A DNA stretch of 64,000 bases, taken from the NCBI GenBank assembly GCA_027488815.1, contig JAIYAX010000001.1, positions 124,001 to 188,000 of the forward strand. Reading direction: 5' to 3'. How positions within the stretch are numbered: position 1 is the stretch's first letter; each line of letters opens with the position of its first letter. The DNA is from Cytophagaceae bacterium. GTDB lineage: Bacteria; Bacteroidota; Bacteroidia; Cytophagales; JAIYAX01. Shown here in pieces: positions 35,861 through 45,338 of this stretch. Below the pieces are notes generated by a model. It had not been told where the DNA came from and ran no database searches. It saw only the letters and a list, made by a program, of their open reading frames with translations. The position numbers and the translations under genes were made by a program.

Positions 35861-36916
35861 ATGCCATTGTTGATCAAACGTTTTGGGTTCATTTTTTCCT
35901 GCATACTAATCTTCGGGTCAGGCAGGGCAATAGCGCAGGATCCTCAGTTTTCGCAGTTTTATGCCGCTCCCATTTTTTTAAATCCTGCTTTCGCCGGATC
36001 GACAGAAGATACCAGACTTGTGTTAAATCACAGGAGACAATGGCCCGGGTTGGATGCCTCTTTTATTACAACTTCAGTTTCGCTAGACAAAAATCTGGCT
36101 AAATACAACAGTGGCGTTGGCCTGATGGTGACCAATGACTATGTAGATCCTGCTGGCTTGAAAAGTACAGAAATCGCCGGTCAATATGCATACCTATTGC
36201 CAATGACCAAAACCCTATCGTTCAGGGCCGGATTTCAGGCAGCTTATGTACAGCGTAGTGTTGACTTTGGTAAATTTATTTTCGGAGATCAGATTTCAAA
36301 CAACGGTCTTTCAGGACTTGCGACAAGAGAAACCTTTGTAAGCGACACCCGTGGCAATGTTGATGTTGGTCTGGGAGGAATGTTGTTCAGCAGACGCTTC
36401 TTCATGGGTCTTTCCTTGCATCATATCAATAGGCCAAATCAGGCATTTACTGATCAGGTTAGCAGGTTACCAGTAAGGACCACTCTTCATACAGGCTTTT
36501 TAATTCCTTTGAATAAATTTAAGTATGGCAAAAAAAATAAGCGCTTCACGGCCAATGAAGAAGAACAGAAAGGACTTACCCCTGCCATTATTTACAAATC
36601 ACAAGGACAGTTTGACCAATTGGACATTGGCTTACACTTTAATTATAATCCGATCGTAATTGGCTTCTGGTACCGTGGAATTCCAATTAAAACCTATGAA
36701 AAAGGGATCAACAACCACGAAGCACTTATTTTATTGGCCGGCCTCAGATTAGGTAGTTTGAGTTTGGGTTATAGCTACGATTATACCTTGTCCAAGCTTG
36801 CAGCCTACACAGGAGGTGCTCATGAGATTTCTGTTACTTATCTGTTTAGTACAACACCCAACGGTAAAAGGAGCAAGGTAAAAGGGCCAAGGTTTATTCC
36901 TTGCCCAACGATTTAG
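35861..36916 (+). CDS. PorP/SprF family T9SS outer-membrane protein
   Basis: A 351-residue outer-membrane beta-barrel of the PorP/SprF family. After a signal peptide (FIFSCILIFGSGRAIAQ) comes the family hallmark DPQFSQFYAAPIFLNPAFAGS, then NHRRQWPGL, and a C-terminal barrel (LSLGYSYDYTLSKLAAYTGGAHEISVTY). Members help deliver type B cargo to the surface and may bind the sorting domain. ATG 35861 is chosen over TTG 35843. It probably shares an operon with the upstream PKD protein and may also serve the giant adhesin encoded on the other strand. Its TAG overlaps the stop of the convergent aldehyde dehydrogenase gene. Confidence 0.93.
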   Translation: MPLLIKRFGFIFSCILIFGSGRAIAQDPQFSQFYAAPIFLNPAFAGSTEDTRLVLNHRRQWPGLDASFITTSVSLDKNLAKYNSGVGLMVTNDYVDPAGLKSTEIAGQYAYLLPMTKTLSFRAGFQAAYVQRSVDFGKFIFGDQISNNGLSGLATRETFVSDTRGNVDVGLGGMLFSRRFFMGLSLHHINRPNQAFTDQVSRLPVRTTLHTGFLIPLNKFKYGKKNKRFTANEEEQKGLTPAIIYKSQGQFDQLDIGLHFNYNPIVIGFWYRGIPIKTYEKGINNHEALILLAGLRLGSLSLGYSYDYTLSKLAAYTGGAHEISVTYLFSTTPNGKRSKVKGPRFIPCPTI

Positions 36917-38274
36917 GCTTCTACGACAGATTTGATGTTTACAAATTCATAGAATCCCTGTGAGGATAACTCTCTTCCGTATCCTGAACGTTTAACTCCT
37001 CCAAAAGGCAAACTAACATCCGATTTCATCAGTGTGTTGATGTACACTGATCCACTTTCCAGTTTTTCAGCGAGGTGCCTTGCTCTTTGCATATCTTGAG
37101 TCCAGATAGATGAACCTAAACCATAGTCACTTCGGTTGGCATAGTCAATTACTTGCTCATCCGAGCTAAAAGGCATGATAGCTGCAACCGGTCCAAATAC
37201 TTCTTCTTTCATCACCGGCATGTCGAAATGAAGTTGTGTTAAAACCAATGCTTTGATGAATGTTGGGAAATCCGGATCGTAATAGTCTGTTCGGCTGGGT
37301 TTAGCGCCCATTTGAATGCTCTTTTCAATCTGGTTGAGCAATTGGTCTACCAAATCTACCCGGGCCATAGGGCCATAATGTACTCCATTCTGCTCTGGGT
37401 TTCCCTGAATCAAGGCATGCATTTCTTGAGTAAAAGCATTTACAAACTCAGAATAAATCTTCTCATGAACAAAAAAGCGCTTGGCAGCTATGCAACTTTG
37501 GCCGCAGTTAATCATCCTGGATTTGACTGCTGTGCTCAAAGCCGAAGAGAAATCAGCATCTTCCAGAACAATAAATGGGTCACTTCCACCTAGTTCCAGA
37601 ACCGTTTTTTTAATGTTTTTTCCTGCAATTGAAGCCACGGCACTTCCAGCCCTTTCGCTTCCAGTTAAGCTGACCGCCTGAACAAAGGGATGCTCAATAA
37701 GTGGCTCGACTAAATCAATCTCCATCATCAGATGCTGAAATAGCCCTTTAGGGTAACCCGCTTCTGTAAACAAATCCTGAAGAGCCTCTCCGCAGCCCAG
37801 GGTATTAGGTGCATGCTTCAGGAATACAGCATTGCCTGCACTCAAAGCCGGTAATGCAAACCGGAAAACCTGCCAGAAAGGGAAATTCCAAGGCATAATA
37901 CCCAACACACCTCCAAGGGGGTCAAACCTAACATATGCCCTCTCCCCTGTCCTTTCCACTTCCTTTGGCAATAGCAAATGATCTAAATTTTGCACAAGAA
38001 AATCACACATGGTCTTACATTTCTGTATTTCCACAATACTTTCTGGTAATACCTTACCCATCTCCAAAGTGATGAGCCGAGCGTATTCCTGCTTTTTAGA
38101 GCTGATCAAATGGCCCAATCGACCAAGGATAAGTTTCCTATCAGCAATAGAAGTAGCCCTCCAGGAGTGCTGAGCTTCTTGGGCAGAATGTATAACTAAC
38201 TCAAGCTCAACTTTAGTTAATGTCTGGTAATGCTGTATGATTGACTGATCTACAGGGTTGCGAGTGGTGAACAT
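36913..38274 (-). CDS. NAD(P)-dependent aldehyde dehydrogenase, succinate-semialdehyde dehydrogenase type
   Basis: A 453-residue ALDH. It carries [31 protein letters not shown], the glutamate in [17 protein letters not shown], and the catalytic cysteine in [14 protein letters not shown], then [11 protein letters not shown] and [14 protein letters not shown]. The FTTRNPVD start and overall pattern resemble the Sad/YneI and GabD group that oxidises succinate semialdehyde, but the substrate is inferred. ATG 38274 is preferred: the longer frame (38322) would run 23 bases into the ArsR gene and adds 16 non-family residues. It lies 25 bases downstream of arsR and is probably controlled by it. Confidence 0.9.
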   Translation of the reverse strand: MFTTRNPVDQSIIQHYQTLTKVELELVIHSAQEAQHSWRATSIADRKLILGRLGHLISSKKQEYARLITLEMGKVLPESIVEIQKCKTMCDFLVQNLDHLLLPKEVERTGERAYVRFDPLGGVLGIMPWNFPFWQVFRFALPALSAGNAVFLKHAPNTLGCGEALQDLFTEAGYPKGLFQHLMMEIDLVEPLIEHPFVQAVSLTGSERAGSAVASIAGKNIKKTVLELGGSDPFIVLEDADFSSALSTAVKSRMINCGQSCIAAKRFFVHEKIYSEFVNAFTQEMHALIQGNPEQNGVHYGPMARVDLVDQLLNQIEKSIQMGAKPSRTDYYDPDFPTFIKALVLTQLHFDMPVMKEEVFGPVAAIMPFSSDEQVIDYANRSDYGLGSSIWTQDMQRARHLAEKLESGSVYINTLMKSDVSLPFGGVKRSGYGRELSSQGFYEFVNIKSVVEA

Positions 38275-38299
38275 CCTGTAAATATAAACAAGCCCACCG

Positions 38300-38626
38300 T
38301 CAGGTGAGCTCAAAGCTCTCAATCAGAGCCCCTAGTCTTTCATTACTGAGTGAGTAATAGATGTTCTTGCCCTCCCTTTTTGAATTGAGAACGCCTTTGT
38401 TTCTCATCAAACCCAGGTGGTGTGAAGCCACCGCTTGCTCAATCCCTATTTGCTCATAGATTTCTGTTACTGAGAGGCTCTTTTGCCTGATTAACAAGTT
38501 CAGGATGGCTATTCTCATGGGATGCGCAACCGCTTTCAAAATGTTTGCAGACTCTTCAAGTCTGGCATTAGAATGCCCCTGTTTGGCTATAGTCTTTACT
38601 GAAGGTATAAAGCGATCCTGTTCCAT
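38300..38626 (-). CDS. ArsR family winged-helix transcriptional regulator
   Basis: A 108-residue DNA-binding protein: AVAHPMRIAILNLLIRQ, helix-turn-helix EIYEQIGIEQAVASHHLGLM and wing KREGKNIYYSL. The classical metal-binding CxC of ArsR/SmtB helix alpha-3 is absent, so the signal is not an obvious metal. ATG 38626 is chosen over 38632 because the candidate -7 box (38637-38644) places the start of transcription at about 38630. It is cotranscribed with the aldehyde dehydrogenase gene. Confidence 0.88.
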   Translation of the reverse strand: MEQDRFIPSVKTIAKQGHSNARLEESANILKAVAHPMRIAILNLLIRQKSLSVTEIYEQIGIEQAVASHHLGLMRNKGVLNSKREGKNIYYSLSNERLGALIESFELT

Positions 38627-38636
38627 TAGCATGAAA

Positions 38637-38644
38637 CAAATCTA
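38637..38644 (-). promoter_or_regulatory. Candidate -7 box for arsR-aldehyde dehydrogenase
   Basis: Minus-strand TAGATTTG (exact TAnnTTTG). A TTG lies 25 bases upstream, slightly beyond the usual 17-23. The implied near-leaderless transcript helps decide the arsR start. Confidence 0.45.
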
Positions 38645-38716
38645 GGAACTCTCCCTTGCTGAAAATGAGCAAAGAATGTCTAATCCTTACACGGTAAGCG
38701 AATGCTGATTATATAA

Positions 38717-39745
38717 CTATTGGCAATACGTCTTCAAACTATCCTGCGCCCAAAAATCAGCATTGCGAACAGAGGCTTCAAAGGAGGCACAAGCCTTTTC
38801 TTTTTGTCTTAACAGCAAATAGGCACTACCTAGATAAAGTTGAGACCATTCCATTTCCGAATGCTCTATCACTAAAGCCTCCAGATGTTGAGCACAGGCT
38901 TCTATATCTCCTTTAAGATAAGCAAGGATGGCAAGGTTACGGTTAACATAAGGCTGTAAGCTCTCTTCCTTAATTTCTTGAAGTAATTGCTTTGCCTCAT
39001 CAAAACGGCCCATATTCATCAGGATATAAGCCTGGTTATTCTTGTAAAGCGGAGTACCGGGATCGATCGATCTCGCAACTTGCATTTCTTCAAATGCCAG
39101 CTGCCATGCCCTTTTAGCTGAAAACACCAGGGCAAGATTGTTGGGTGGGATGGCATTGAATGGGGCTAGTTTCTTAGCCAGATTGAGATCTATTTCAGCA
39201 GCGATATAATCTCGAATCAGATAAAACACCATCGCACGGTTGATCAAATGCTCCACCTGTGACGGCTGCGTATCTATCAGATATGTGAAATCTTTCAGGG
39301 CTTTACTGTACTGCTTGTTCTCCAGATAAGCCTGTGCTCTGAGGTCTGTGAATCTCAAACTGTCCGGGAATGCCAACACCAGCTGTTCAGCAATTGAAAC
39401 CATTTCCGGCTCATTTCGCAAAGCCCTGCACCAGAAATACTTTTGAAGCATTGATGGCAGGTACCTGCTGTTTATCACCAGGGCATTCTCCATGTGCTCG
39501 ATGGCTTCCTTTTGTTGTTTGAGACCCCACAGGCAAATGGCCTTATTGTGTATGGCTTCAAAGTAAGTGCTATCAAGACCTATCGCCAGATCAAACTGGG
39601 GGATGGCTTGGGCATAGTCGCCAGATTGCAGCAGATCTAAGCCACTCTTGAAGTATGCTTTTGCCTGCTCAGGTGGCTGACTACCCTTTTCTGTACCACA
39701 TCTCAGAAGAGCAAATAAGCAAAGAACGAATAGTAAAATTCTCAT
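38717..39745 (-). CDS. TPR repeat lipoprotein
   Basis: A 342-residue lipoprotein. The signal peptide ends in the lipobox FALLRCG, giving a lipidated Cys16. About seven to eight tetratricopeptide repeats fill the rest (AKAYFKSGLDLLQSGDYAQA, AIHNKAICLWGLKQQKEAIE, NNQAYILMNMGRFDEAKQLL, LYLGSAYLLLRQKEKACASF). It should sit on a membrane facing the periplasm and act as a protein-binding scaffold; the partner is unknown. It stands alone between the arsR operon and the terminator of the large T9SS gene. Confidence 0.87.
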   Translation of the reverse strand: MRILLFVLCLFALLRCGTEKGSQPPEQAKAYFKSGLDLLQSGDYAQAIPQFDLAIGLDSTYFEAIHNKAICLWGLKQQKEAIEHMENALVINSRYLPSMLQKYFWCRALRNEPEMVSIAEQLVLAFPDSLRFTDLRAQAYLENKQYSKALKDFTYLIDTQPSQVEHLINRAMVFYLIRDYIAAEIDLNLAKKLAPFNAIPPNNLALVFSAKRAWQLAFEEMQVARSIDPGTPLYKNNQAYILMNMGRFDEAKQLLQEIKEESLQPYVNRNLAILAYLKGDIEACAQHLEALVIEHSEMEWSQLYLGSAYLLLRQKEKACASFEASVRNADFWAQDSLKTYCQ

Positions 39746-39749
39746 GGGG

Positions 39750-39783
39750 TAAAAATAACAAAGGCAGCCCTTGGGCTGCCTTT
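39750..39783 (-). terminator. Intrinsic terminator of the 1690-residue T9SS cargo gene
   Basis: An 11-base-pair stem (39760-39770 with 39773-39783) with a very tight loop, followed on the minus strand by GTTATTTTT. It lies about 20 bases after the stop at 39805 and overlaps the leader of the downstream TPR lipoprotein gene. Confidence 0.8.
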
Positions 39784-39804
39784 GCTGTTATGGATTTAAT
39801 CTAT

Positions 39805-42800
39805 TTAGTCAACAATAAGCTTAATGGTTTTAACACTATCACCGTTTATAAAGGTCGCATAGTATACACCTTTTGCATAGCCTGACATATTAAGTTCATC
39901 ATCAACCAGGCCGGCATCAACATTAAATACCTTACTGATGAGTTGTTTACCTGCAACGTCAGTTATTGTAACAGCGGCGTTGTTTTTAGCATCAGATAGC
40001 TTAATGTTAAATATCCCATTGCTTGGATTAGGGAAAATACTTAGTCCATTAATTGACTTATCGTTTTGGAAGCCTGAAACTATGCTGATTTGGATATCAT
40101 CAACAGCAATAAAGTCAAGATCAGCAACACTAAACGCATGGAATCCAAGTGAATAAACACCAGTGCTAGGAACAGTAAAATTAGTGTCGGCCTGAGCAAA
40201 TGCTGTCATATTCAAATTGGTTCTCACCCAAACAGTATCTATTGAACCAGCTGGTGACTGAGTACCTGACAAAACAACACGTAGATTCTCACCTACACCT
40301 TGCCATCCAGCTCCTCTATATTGGAATTGAAGCTTATAAGTCTGAGTGGCGTCAAGTGTCATGCTAGGTAGGAAGAACCAATCATTCTTTGGTTGAGTAG
40401 CATCAAAGAACGAAACCATAGCATTTGGTGATGATGGGAATGCAATTGGTTGGGCAAGTGTAGTACCATTGACATTCTGCCAGTTACTGTTACTCACACT
40501 ATTAACAGTTGAGATACAAGAAGGAATAGCCGGAGCAGTTACACCATTAAAGTTTTGAGAATAAGGAACAGTCACAGGTGTACACTGAGTTGTAAAGCTG
40601 ATCGCAGTTGACCATTGTGAAGTGTCACCAGCTGCACAAATGTTTCTTACATATGCTTGATAAGTTGTCTGTGAGGCTAGTCCTGAGATGGCTTCTACTG
40701 TATCAGCAGAAGTTACGATGGTGCCTGCTCCAAGGGTAAAACCTGTCACACCATACTGAATCTGGTAACCTATTGAAGGTGAAGCAGATTGCCATCTTAA
40801 TGTAGCACTTGAGGATGTTACATTACTTGAGGCTAAACCAAATGGCACTAGACAAAGAGGTGCTGGCAAGACATTGATTGAAAAGTCCTGCGCTTGACCA
40901 AATCCTGCCGTGTTGCAAGATCCAACAGCTGCATCTTGGTACTTTTTTATTATTCTTATTCTAGTGAGGCCTAAAGGTGCAGTAAGAGGTACCTGAATAT
41001 TGGATACAAGTTGTACAGCATCAATACCTGTTGAATTAACGATTGTTCCTAGATTAAACTCTTCTCCCGGATCGGTAAAGTCGAAATCTTTATTCCAATC
41101 CACAAAAGCCTTTATATTGCTAAGAAAGTTACCGTCTGTATTTCCTTTTATAGTAATAGGATAACTTACACCCCTGCTAACATTAGCAGTATCACTCAAA
41201 TAGTTGATCAAAGGTGATCCTCCAACTGCGTTTGGAGTGGTCCTGTTTATTCCAGCAAAATTTACAAGTGTGATAGGCTCAACATTGGAAGGGAAAGCTG
41301 GTGTACAATAAGAGCCGGTTACTGTTATATAATTAGTTCTGGTAACGGAGTCTGATCCTGAAACGTTATTTACCCTCAATTTAACAGTATACAAACCAAC
41401 AGCACTAAACTGAACCTGAGGATTCTGAGAAGAGTCGCTGGTACTGCTTACAAAATTAAATGTTGAAGGAGTAATTGTCCACTTCCAATTACTAGGGAAG
41501 TTCTTAGAAGTATCGGTTAAAGTAATTGTAGTAACCGTTCCACCAATGGATGCACTAAGACTGCTTGCTGAGAAGCCGGCTATTGGTGTGGCAGGGGGCA
41601 GCACAGTTACATCAACTGATCTATTTATGCTTGCACAACCTGGTTCTGATACAGTTGCATTATATGTCCGTAAACCTGACTGGTTGATAGGCCCAGTACT
41701 TACAGAAACTCCTGAAGCACTAAAACTATTGGGACCAGTCCAACTCACGGTAACATTGGCAATGTCAAAAAGTCCTGAATTGATTGTTCCCTGAGTTTGA
41801 GTAGGAGTAGGAATATTCGATTCTATCCAACCAGTTGCGCTATTGATATCTGCAACATTAAGAGAACTACCTGCACGACCAGATGGTGATGGAGCACCAG
41901 AACCAGACCACATACTGGCAGGCACTAATCCTGCTGGAAATGAGAATGCATTAAAAGCGACTGCATCATAGATTGTGTTACCAGATTTTAAAATAATTCC
42001 AGTGCTCGAACCTGAACCCCAAGACCCTGTTCCCGTAAAATACAATCTATTTACGGTATCCACTGTTCCACTACCTAGAAATACCATTACAATTCCAGAT
42101 GGAGGTATAATTGTATTGGGCGGAAATACAAAGCTCAACGCAGATGTACCTACTACGATTAGTGAATCACCACTTATGTTAACTGGGGAGTTAGAAAGGT
42201 TGGTGAATTCTAACATGTCATCGTTCGTTGGGAAGTAGCTAGGATAAGTAGGTGTTTGTCCGGTACCTGTCCTAAACATTGTAATTTCAGTTAACCTTAA
42301 AGCTTTAGACATAGAGATTCTTTGCCCCTCTACGCTCAACTGGGTACTTGATCCTAATGGAACTGTAGATGGGTTTGCACTCGCAGTTAATGATGCGTTC
42401 CTAACGGTTTGCCTAATCGTATCATTTGTCGCAATTGAATCTCCTGCAAGTGTAACTGAAACTTGAAACTGGTAATTACCAGAGTCCGCCATGCTTATGG
42501 TTCCAAGATTAACTAATTGAAAACCATTAACAGCGAGACTTCCTGAGTTAATAGTCACAGGACTAATCGCTTGAACTGAGTTATTAGGGAGTACAACCGA
42601 TCCTGAAACTACTGCATTGTTTGTAGCAAAGTTTATAGAGATGCCTCTGTTAACAATTCTAACGATAACGTTCTCGGATGTAGACTTACAACCAGAATTT
42701 ATCGGCGAAACTAAAGCGTTCATTTCAACATTTAGTCCGCTAGTTGTTGCCCAAGTAAAGAACTCCCCGTTAGCTAAATTTATACCAGCAACTGTGGTTC

Positions 42801-44874
42801 GTGATCCTGTTCCTGTAAAAGTTCCTAATGTAGAAGAAACACTTCTTTCAGTCCAAGTTCCAGATATAGTAGGAGATTGGGCAACTCTTAACTGCGATAC
42901 TGAACCTATTGCTAAGCTGTCTTGAGGACCCCAATTTAGAGTTAATGTCAAGCCTGCACCCAAACCACCTGTAGACTGAACCCTAAATGACCTATTACCC
43001 ATGACTGTAGTTAGTGGGGCACTTGTGATACCAGATGGTGCATTTCCTAAGTTTACTGTTACTTCTACAAGCGAACCTCCTGTAATTAGTCCCCCAAATC
43101 CTAACTGCCTCCTTAATGTACCATTTCCAATCGGAATTGTTCTTGTTTGTGCTGAAGTTGAATTTACCCGGAACTTCACAGTACCGTTTAAGTGCGAAGC
43201 ATCAGAGCCACCTGCAAAAGCGGTATATGCTGGGTTTGTAAAGGTAATCGAATTTGATGGAGGTATATTTAATACACCACTTGTAAGAGTCAAGGCTGTT
43301 GCTCCTGCACGAACATTAAGATCTCCTCCCGAAAGGTTAACTCCAGTCGTATTATTCAATGTCAAAGCATTAATGTTCCTGGAGGCCGGAATTTCAGCGC
43401 CTGTGGTTATGGTTGCCGAAGTTTGTCCTACAAAGACGACATATTGCACATTGACTGTATCGGAAACAAAAGTGGGTGTACCAACAATTTGTGAGACTGG
43501 GCTTCTTCTGATCGTGTGTGAGGCTGCAATTGGAGCGACCGTGTGATTAAACGTTAGGTTGCTGCCCACGTTAAAATTACCATTGATTAGGTCTAAGTTG
43601 AATGCTAACCTAACTGGTGCAGAAAGTGTCACTCCTGCTGGATTATTTATTTGTATCTGACCAACACCATTTCCATTTGCTAAAGTACCGGACCCGCCAA
43701 AAGTTTGTGGGCTAGTTCCAAGAAAAGTTAATGCGAAGTTCGGCTGAGAAAGATCACATGCTCCATTATTTACAAGGTTCCCTTTTATAGTAATCTGGCG
43801 TACCGCAGTACCTGTAGTGGGAATTGAATTTATAGCTCCTCCTGATCCTACTATCACATTTCCAGTTACAAGGTTTCTGGCGGCAGTGGCATTAAAGTTT
43901 AATATCCCTGATACACCCTGACCGACACGCAATTCTGCAATTTCTGTGTTAAGATCAACTGTAACCGTAGACCCGTCAGCAATAACTACTGTATCAATTG
44001 CACCAGGCAATACCCCTCCAACCCAAGTTGAAGTACTTGACCATAAACCTCCCGTAGGAGTTGATGTAATAACCGCACCGTTATAAATGGGGCTGGTATT
44101 AGTAAAAGTGTAAGTAAGGCCACCACTTGGTATAACATTAGGAGACGTATTGTTGAAAAAGCATGAAGCTGTGTTTGTTGCTCCGTGAGTTGAATTTGAC
44201 CATAAACTATCTGAAGCAAGTACTTGTCTGTTTAAAAATGATGTATTGGTAGCTCCTCTTAATCCAACTTGTATAGTGTTAGCACTTGGACCACCTGCTG
44301 CAATAGGACCTCCGTAAACAAACTTGATATCACCATTAGTTATGTTCAATCTTGCTTGAAAACTAATTCGCTCGTCTCCTGCAACATTATATCTCCTAAC
44401 ATCTTGCCATTGAACTACTAGCTCGTTACCAACAATTTGCCATCTAACTTCTGGAAAAACACCAGCAGCAGCTGACTGATTTAAATCCTGTCCGAAAGGT
44501 GAAATGGCAGCATTATAGGCTGTTACACCTGAAATTGGCGTATAGTTTGTTGTTCCTGGAGAAACAAGCCCTAACGTAATATGCCCGTTTGTATTAACAT
44601 ACATTGATGTGTAAGCAGCCCCATTAAACTGCACTGCAGGAATGGAAATTGGTCCAGAAACTAAATCATCAAAAACTCCAGAAAACACTAAAGTACCACC
44701 TGTTATAGGTACATATGTGCCTGGGCCTTGAGAAAATGTGTAACCAAGTTGTGCAAAACTCTGATATGAACAAATTACCTGAGCAAATAGAAAAACTATT
44801 GCTAACCTTAGTTTGCGGGAATTTGAAATACCTGAACCAGCCTTAGTCATTAAAGGAGTAAAAGGATTTTTCAT
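39805..44874 (-). CDS. Very large multi-domain T9SS cargo (lamin-tail, PKD, GEVED, FN3, type A sorting domain)
   Basis: A protein of about 1690 residues with a long-n-region signal peptide ending IVFLFAQVICSYQSFAQ. The first 700 residues are beta-rich, with an IPAVQFNGAAYTSMYVNTNGH-type opening and long S/T/N-rich stretches. Then come a lamin-tail-like domain (about 850-960), a PKD domain (about 1100-1190), a GEVED domain (about 1220-1335, FVDWNKDFDFTDPGEEF), a fibronectin III domain (about 1340-1430), a jelly-roll 'choice-of-anchor J'-like module (about 1435-1597) and a type A sorting domain (LSIFPNPSNGIFNI, about 1612 to the end). Probably a surface adhesin or S-layer-like cargo. ATG 44874 is chosen; 44895 would add seven residues. 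Confidence 0.87.
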   Translation of the reverse strand: MKNPFTPLMTKAGSGISNSRKLRLAIVFLFAQVICSYQSFAQLGYTFSQGPGTYVPITGGTLVFSGVFDDLVSGPISIPAVQFNGAAYTSMYVNTNGHITLGLVSPGTTNYTPISGVTAYNAAISPFGQDLNQSAAAGVFPEVRWQIVGNELVVQWQDVRRYNVAGDERISFQARLNITNGDIKFVYGGPIAAGGPSANTIQVGLRGATNTSFLNRQVLASDSLWSNSTHGATNTASCFFNNTSPNVIPSGGLTYTFTNTSPIYNGAVITSTPTGGLWSSTSTWVGGVLPGAIDTVVIADGSTVTVDLNTEIAELRVGQGVSGILNFNATAARNLVTGNVIVGSGGAINSIPTTGTAVRQITIKGNLVNNGACDLSQPNFALTFLGTSPQTFGGSGTLANGNGVGQIQINNPAGVTLSAPVRLAFNLDLINGNFNVGSNLTFNHTVAPIAASHTIRRSPVSQIVGTPTFVSDTVNVQYVVFVGQTSATITTGAEIPASRNINALTLNNTTGVNLSGGDLNVRAGATALTLTSGVLNIPPSNSITFTNPAYTAFAGGSDASHLNGTVKFRVNSTSAQTRTIPIGNGTLRRQLGFGGLITGGSLVEVTVNLGNAPSGITSAPLTTVMGNRSFRVQSTGGLGAGLTLTLNWGPQDSLAIGSVSQLRVAQSPTISGTWTERSVSSTLGTFTGTGSRTTVAGINLANGEFFTWATTSGLNVEMNALVSPINSGCKSTSENVIVRIVNRGISINFATNNAVVSGSVVLPNNSVQAISPVTINSGSLAVNGFQLVNLGTISMADSGNYQFQVSVTLAGDSIATNDTIRQTVRNASLTASANPSTVPLGSSTQLSVEGQRISMSKALRLTEITMFRTGTGQTPTYPSYFPTNDDMLEFTNLSNSPVNISGDSLIVVGTSALSFVFPPNTIIPPSGIVMVFLGSGTVDTVNRLYFTGTGSWGSGSSTGIILKSGNTIYDAVAFNAFSFPAGLVPASMWSGSGAPSPSGRAGSSLNVADINSATGWIESNIPTPTQTQGTINSGLFDIANVTVSWTGPNSFSASGVSVSTGPINQSGLRTYNATVSEPGCASINRSVDVTVLPPATPIAGFSASSLSASIGGTVTTITLTDTSKNFPSNWKWTITPSTFNFVSSTSDSSQNPQVQFSAVGLYTVKLRVNNVSGSDSVTRTNYITVTGSYCTPAFPSNVEPITLVNFAGINRTTPNAVGGSPLINYLSDTANVSRGVSYPITIKGNTDGNFLSNIKAFVDWNKDFDFTDPGEEFNLGTIVNSTGIDAVQLVSNIQVPLTAPLGLTRIRIIKKYQDAAVGSCNTAGFGQAQDFSINVLPAPLCLVPFGLASSNVTSSSATLRWQSASPSIGYQIQYGVTGFTLGAGTIVTSADTVEAISGLASQTTYQAYVRNICAAGDTSQWSTAISFTTQCTPVTVPYSQNFNGVTAPAIPSCISTVNSVSNSNWQNVNGTTLAQPIAFPSSPNAMVSFFDATQPKNDWFFLPSMTLDATQTYKLQFQYRGAGWQGVGENLRVVLSGTQSPAGSIDTVWVRTNLNMTAFAQADTNFTVPSTGVYSLGFHAFSVADLDFIAVDDIQISIVSGFQNDKSINGLSIFPNPSNGIFNIKLSDAKNNAAVTITDVAGKQLISKVFNVDAGLVDDELNMSGYAKGVYYATFINGDSVKTIKLIVD

Positions 44875-44917
44875 GTATTGGGTGTTTAAGTGCAAAATAT
44901 TACAAATACGGTAACCC

Positions 44918-44925
44918 CAAAGATA
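44918..44925 (-). promoter_or_regulatory. Candidate -7 box for the 1690-residue T9SS cargo gene
   Basis: Minus-strand TATCTTTG, an exact TAnnTTTG match, giving a leader of about 36 bases. No TTG at the usual distance. Confidence 0.42.
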
Positions 44926-45029
44926 GAGGATGACATTTGATATTTGAGTATTCGAGCAAATTATTTCTTGAGATTTATTCTCAATACCAAATATTCATTT
45001 GACAAAACTTACATTATATATCTTCTCCC

Positions 45030-45260
45030 CTACTCCATCTCCCTGACTTTCTGATCAATAGAACCGGCCCTTACCGCCAGGCAGATACCGCTGTTGATGC
45101 AGGCCAATGCAAGGGTTCCTGTGATCCCCCATGTCCAAAAACCCTGTCCTCCATACTTTAGCAGGATAGCCTCACCCAAAAGAGACAGTCCAAATCCGTT
45201 TAAAATCAATCCGCTGATGGCCATGATCAACCAGGTTCGTTTTAGTTTTTTTCTTTCCAT
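45030..45260 (-). CDS. Small two-helix inner-membrane protein
   Basis: A 76-residue protein with a basic N-terminus (MERKKLKR), two hydrophobic helices (about 10-30 and 42-64) and a charged tail (QKVREME). No family is recognised. It starts 78 bases downstream of the sdhB stop, beyond that operon's terminator, so it probably has its own promoter or is expressed by read-through. Coding status rests on the coherent membrane topology and position. Confidence 0.7.
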   Translation of the reverse strand: MERKKLKRTWLIMAISGLILNGFGLSLLGEAILLKYGGQGFWTWGITGTLALACINSGICLAVRAGSIDQKVREME

Positions 45261-45286
45261 GAGTAGTGCTGTTGGTGATGGGCTAA

Positions 45287-45313
45287 AATAAAAAAAGCCG
45301 GACTTGCCGGCTT
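45287..45313 (-). terminator. Intrinsic terminator of the sdhCAB operon
   Basis: The hairpin agccgg/ccggct (about 45296-45312) is followed on the minus strand by a run of seven T, about 26 bases after the sdhB stop. Confidence 0.8.
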
Positions 45314-45338
45314 CTGTTTTTTTAAAAATTGTTACTGA

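Noticed and set aside
41546-43546. Antisense open frames up to 181 codons within the large T9SS cargo gene.
   Set aside because: Composition is a by-product of the opposite strand's repetitive coding. No promoter or domain supports them.
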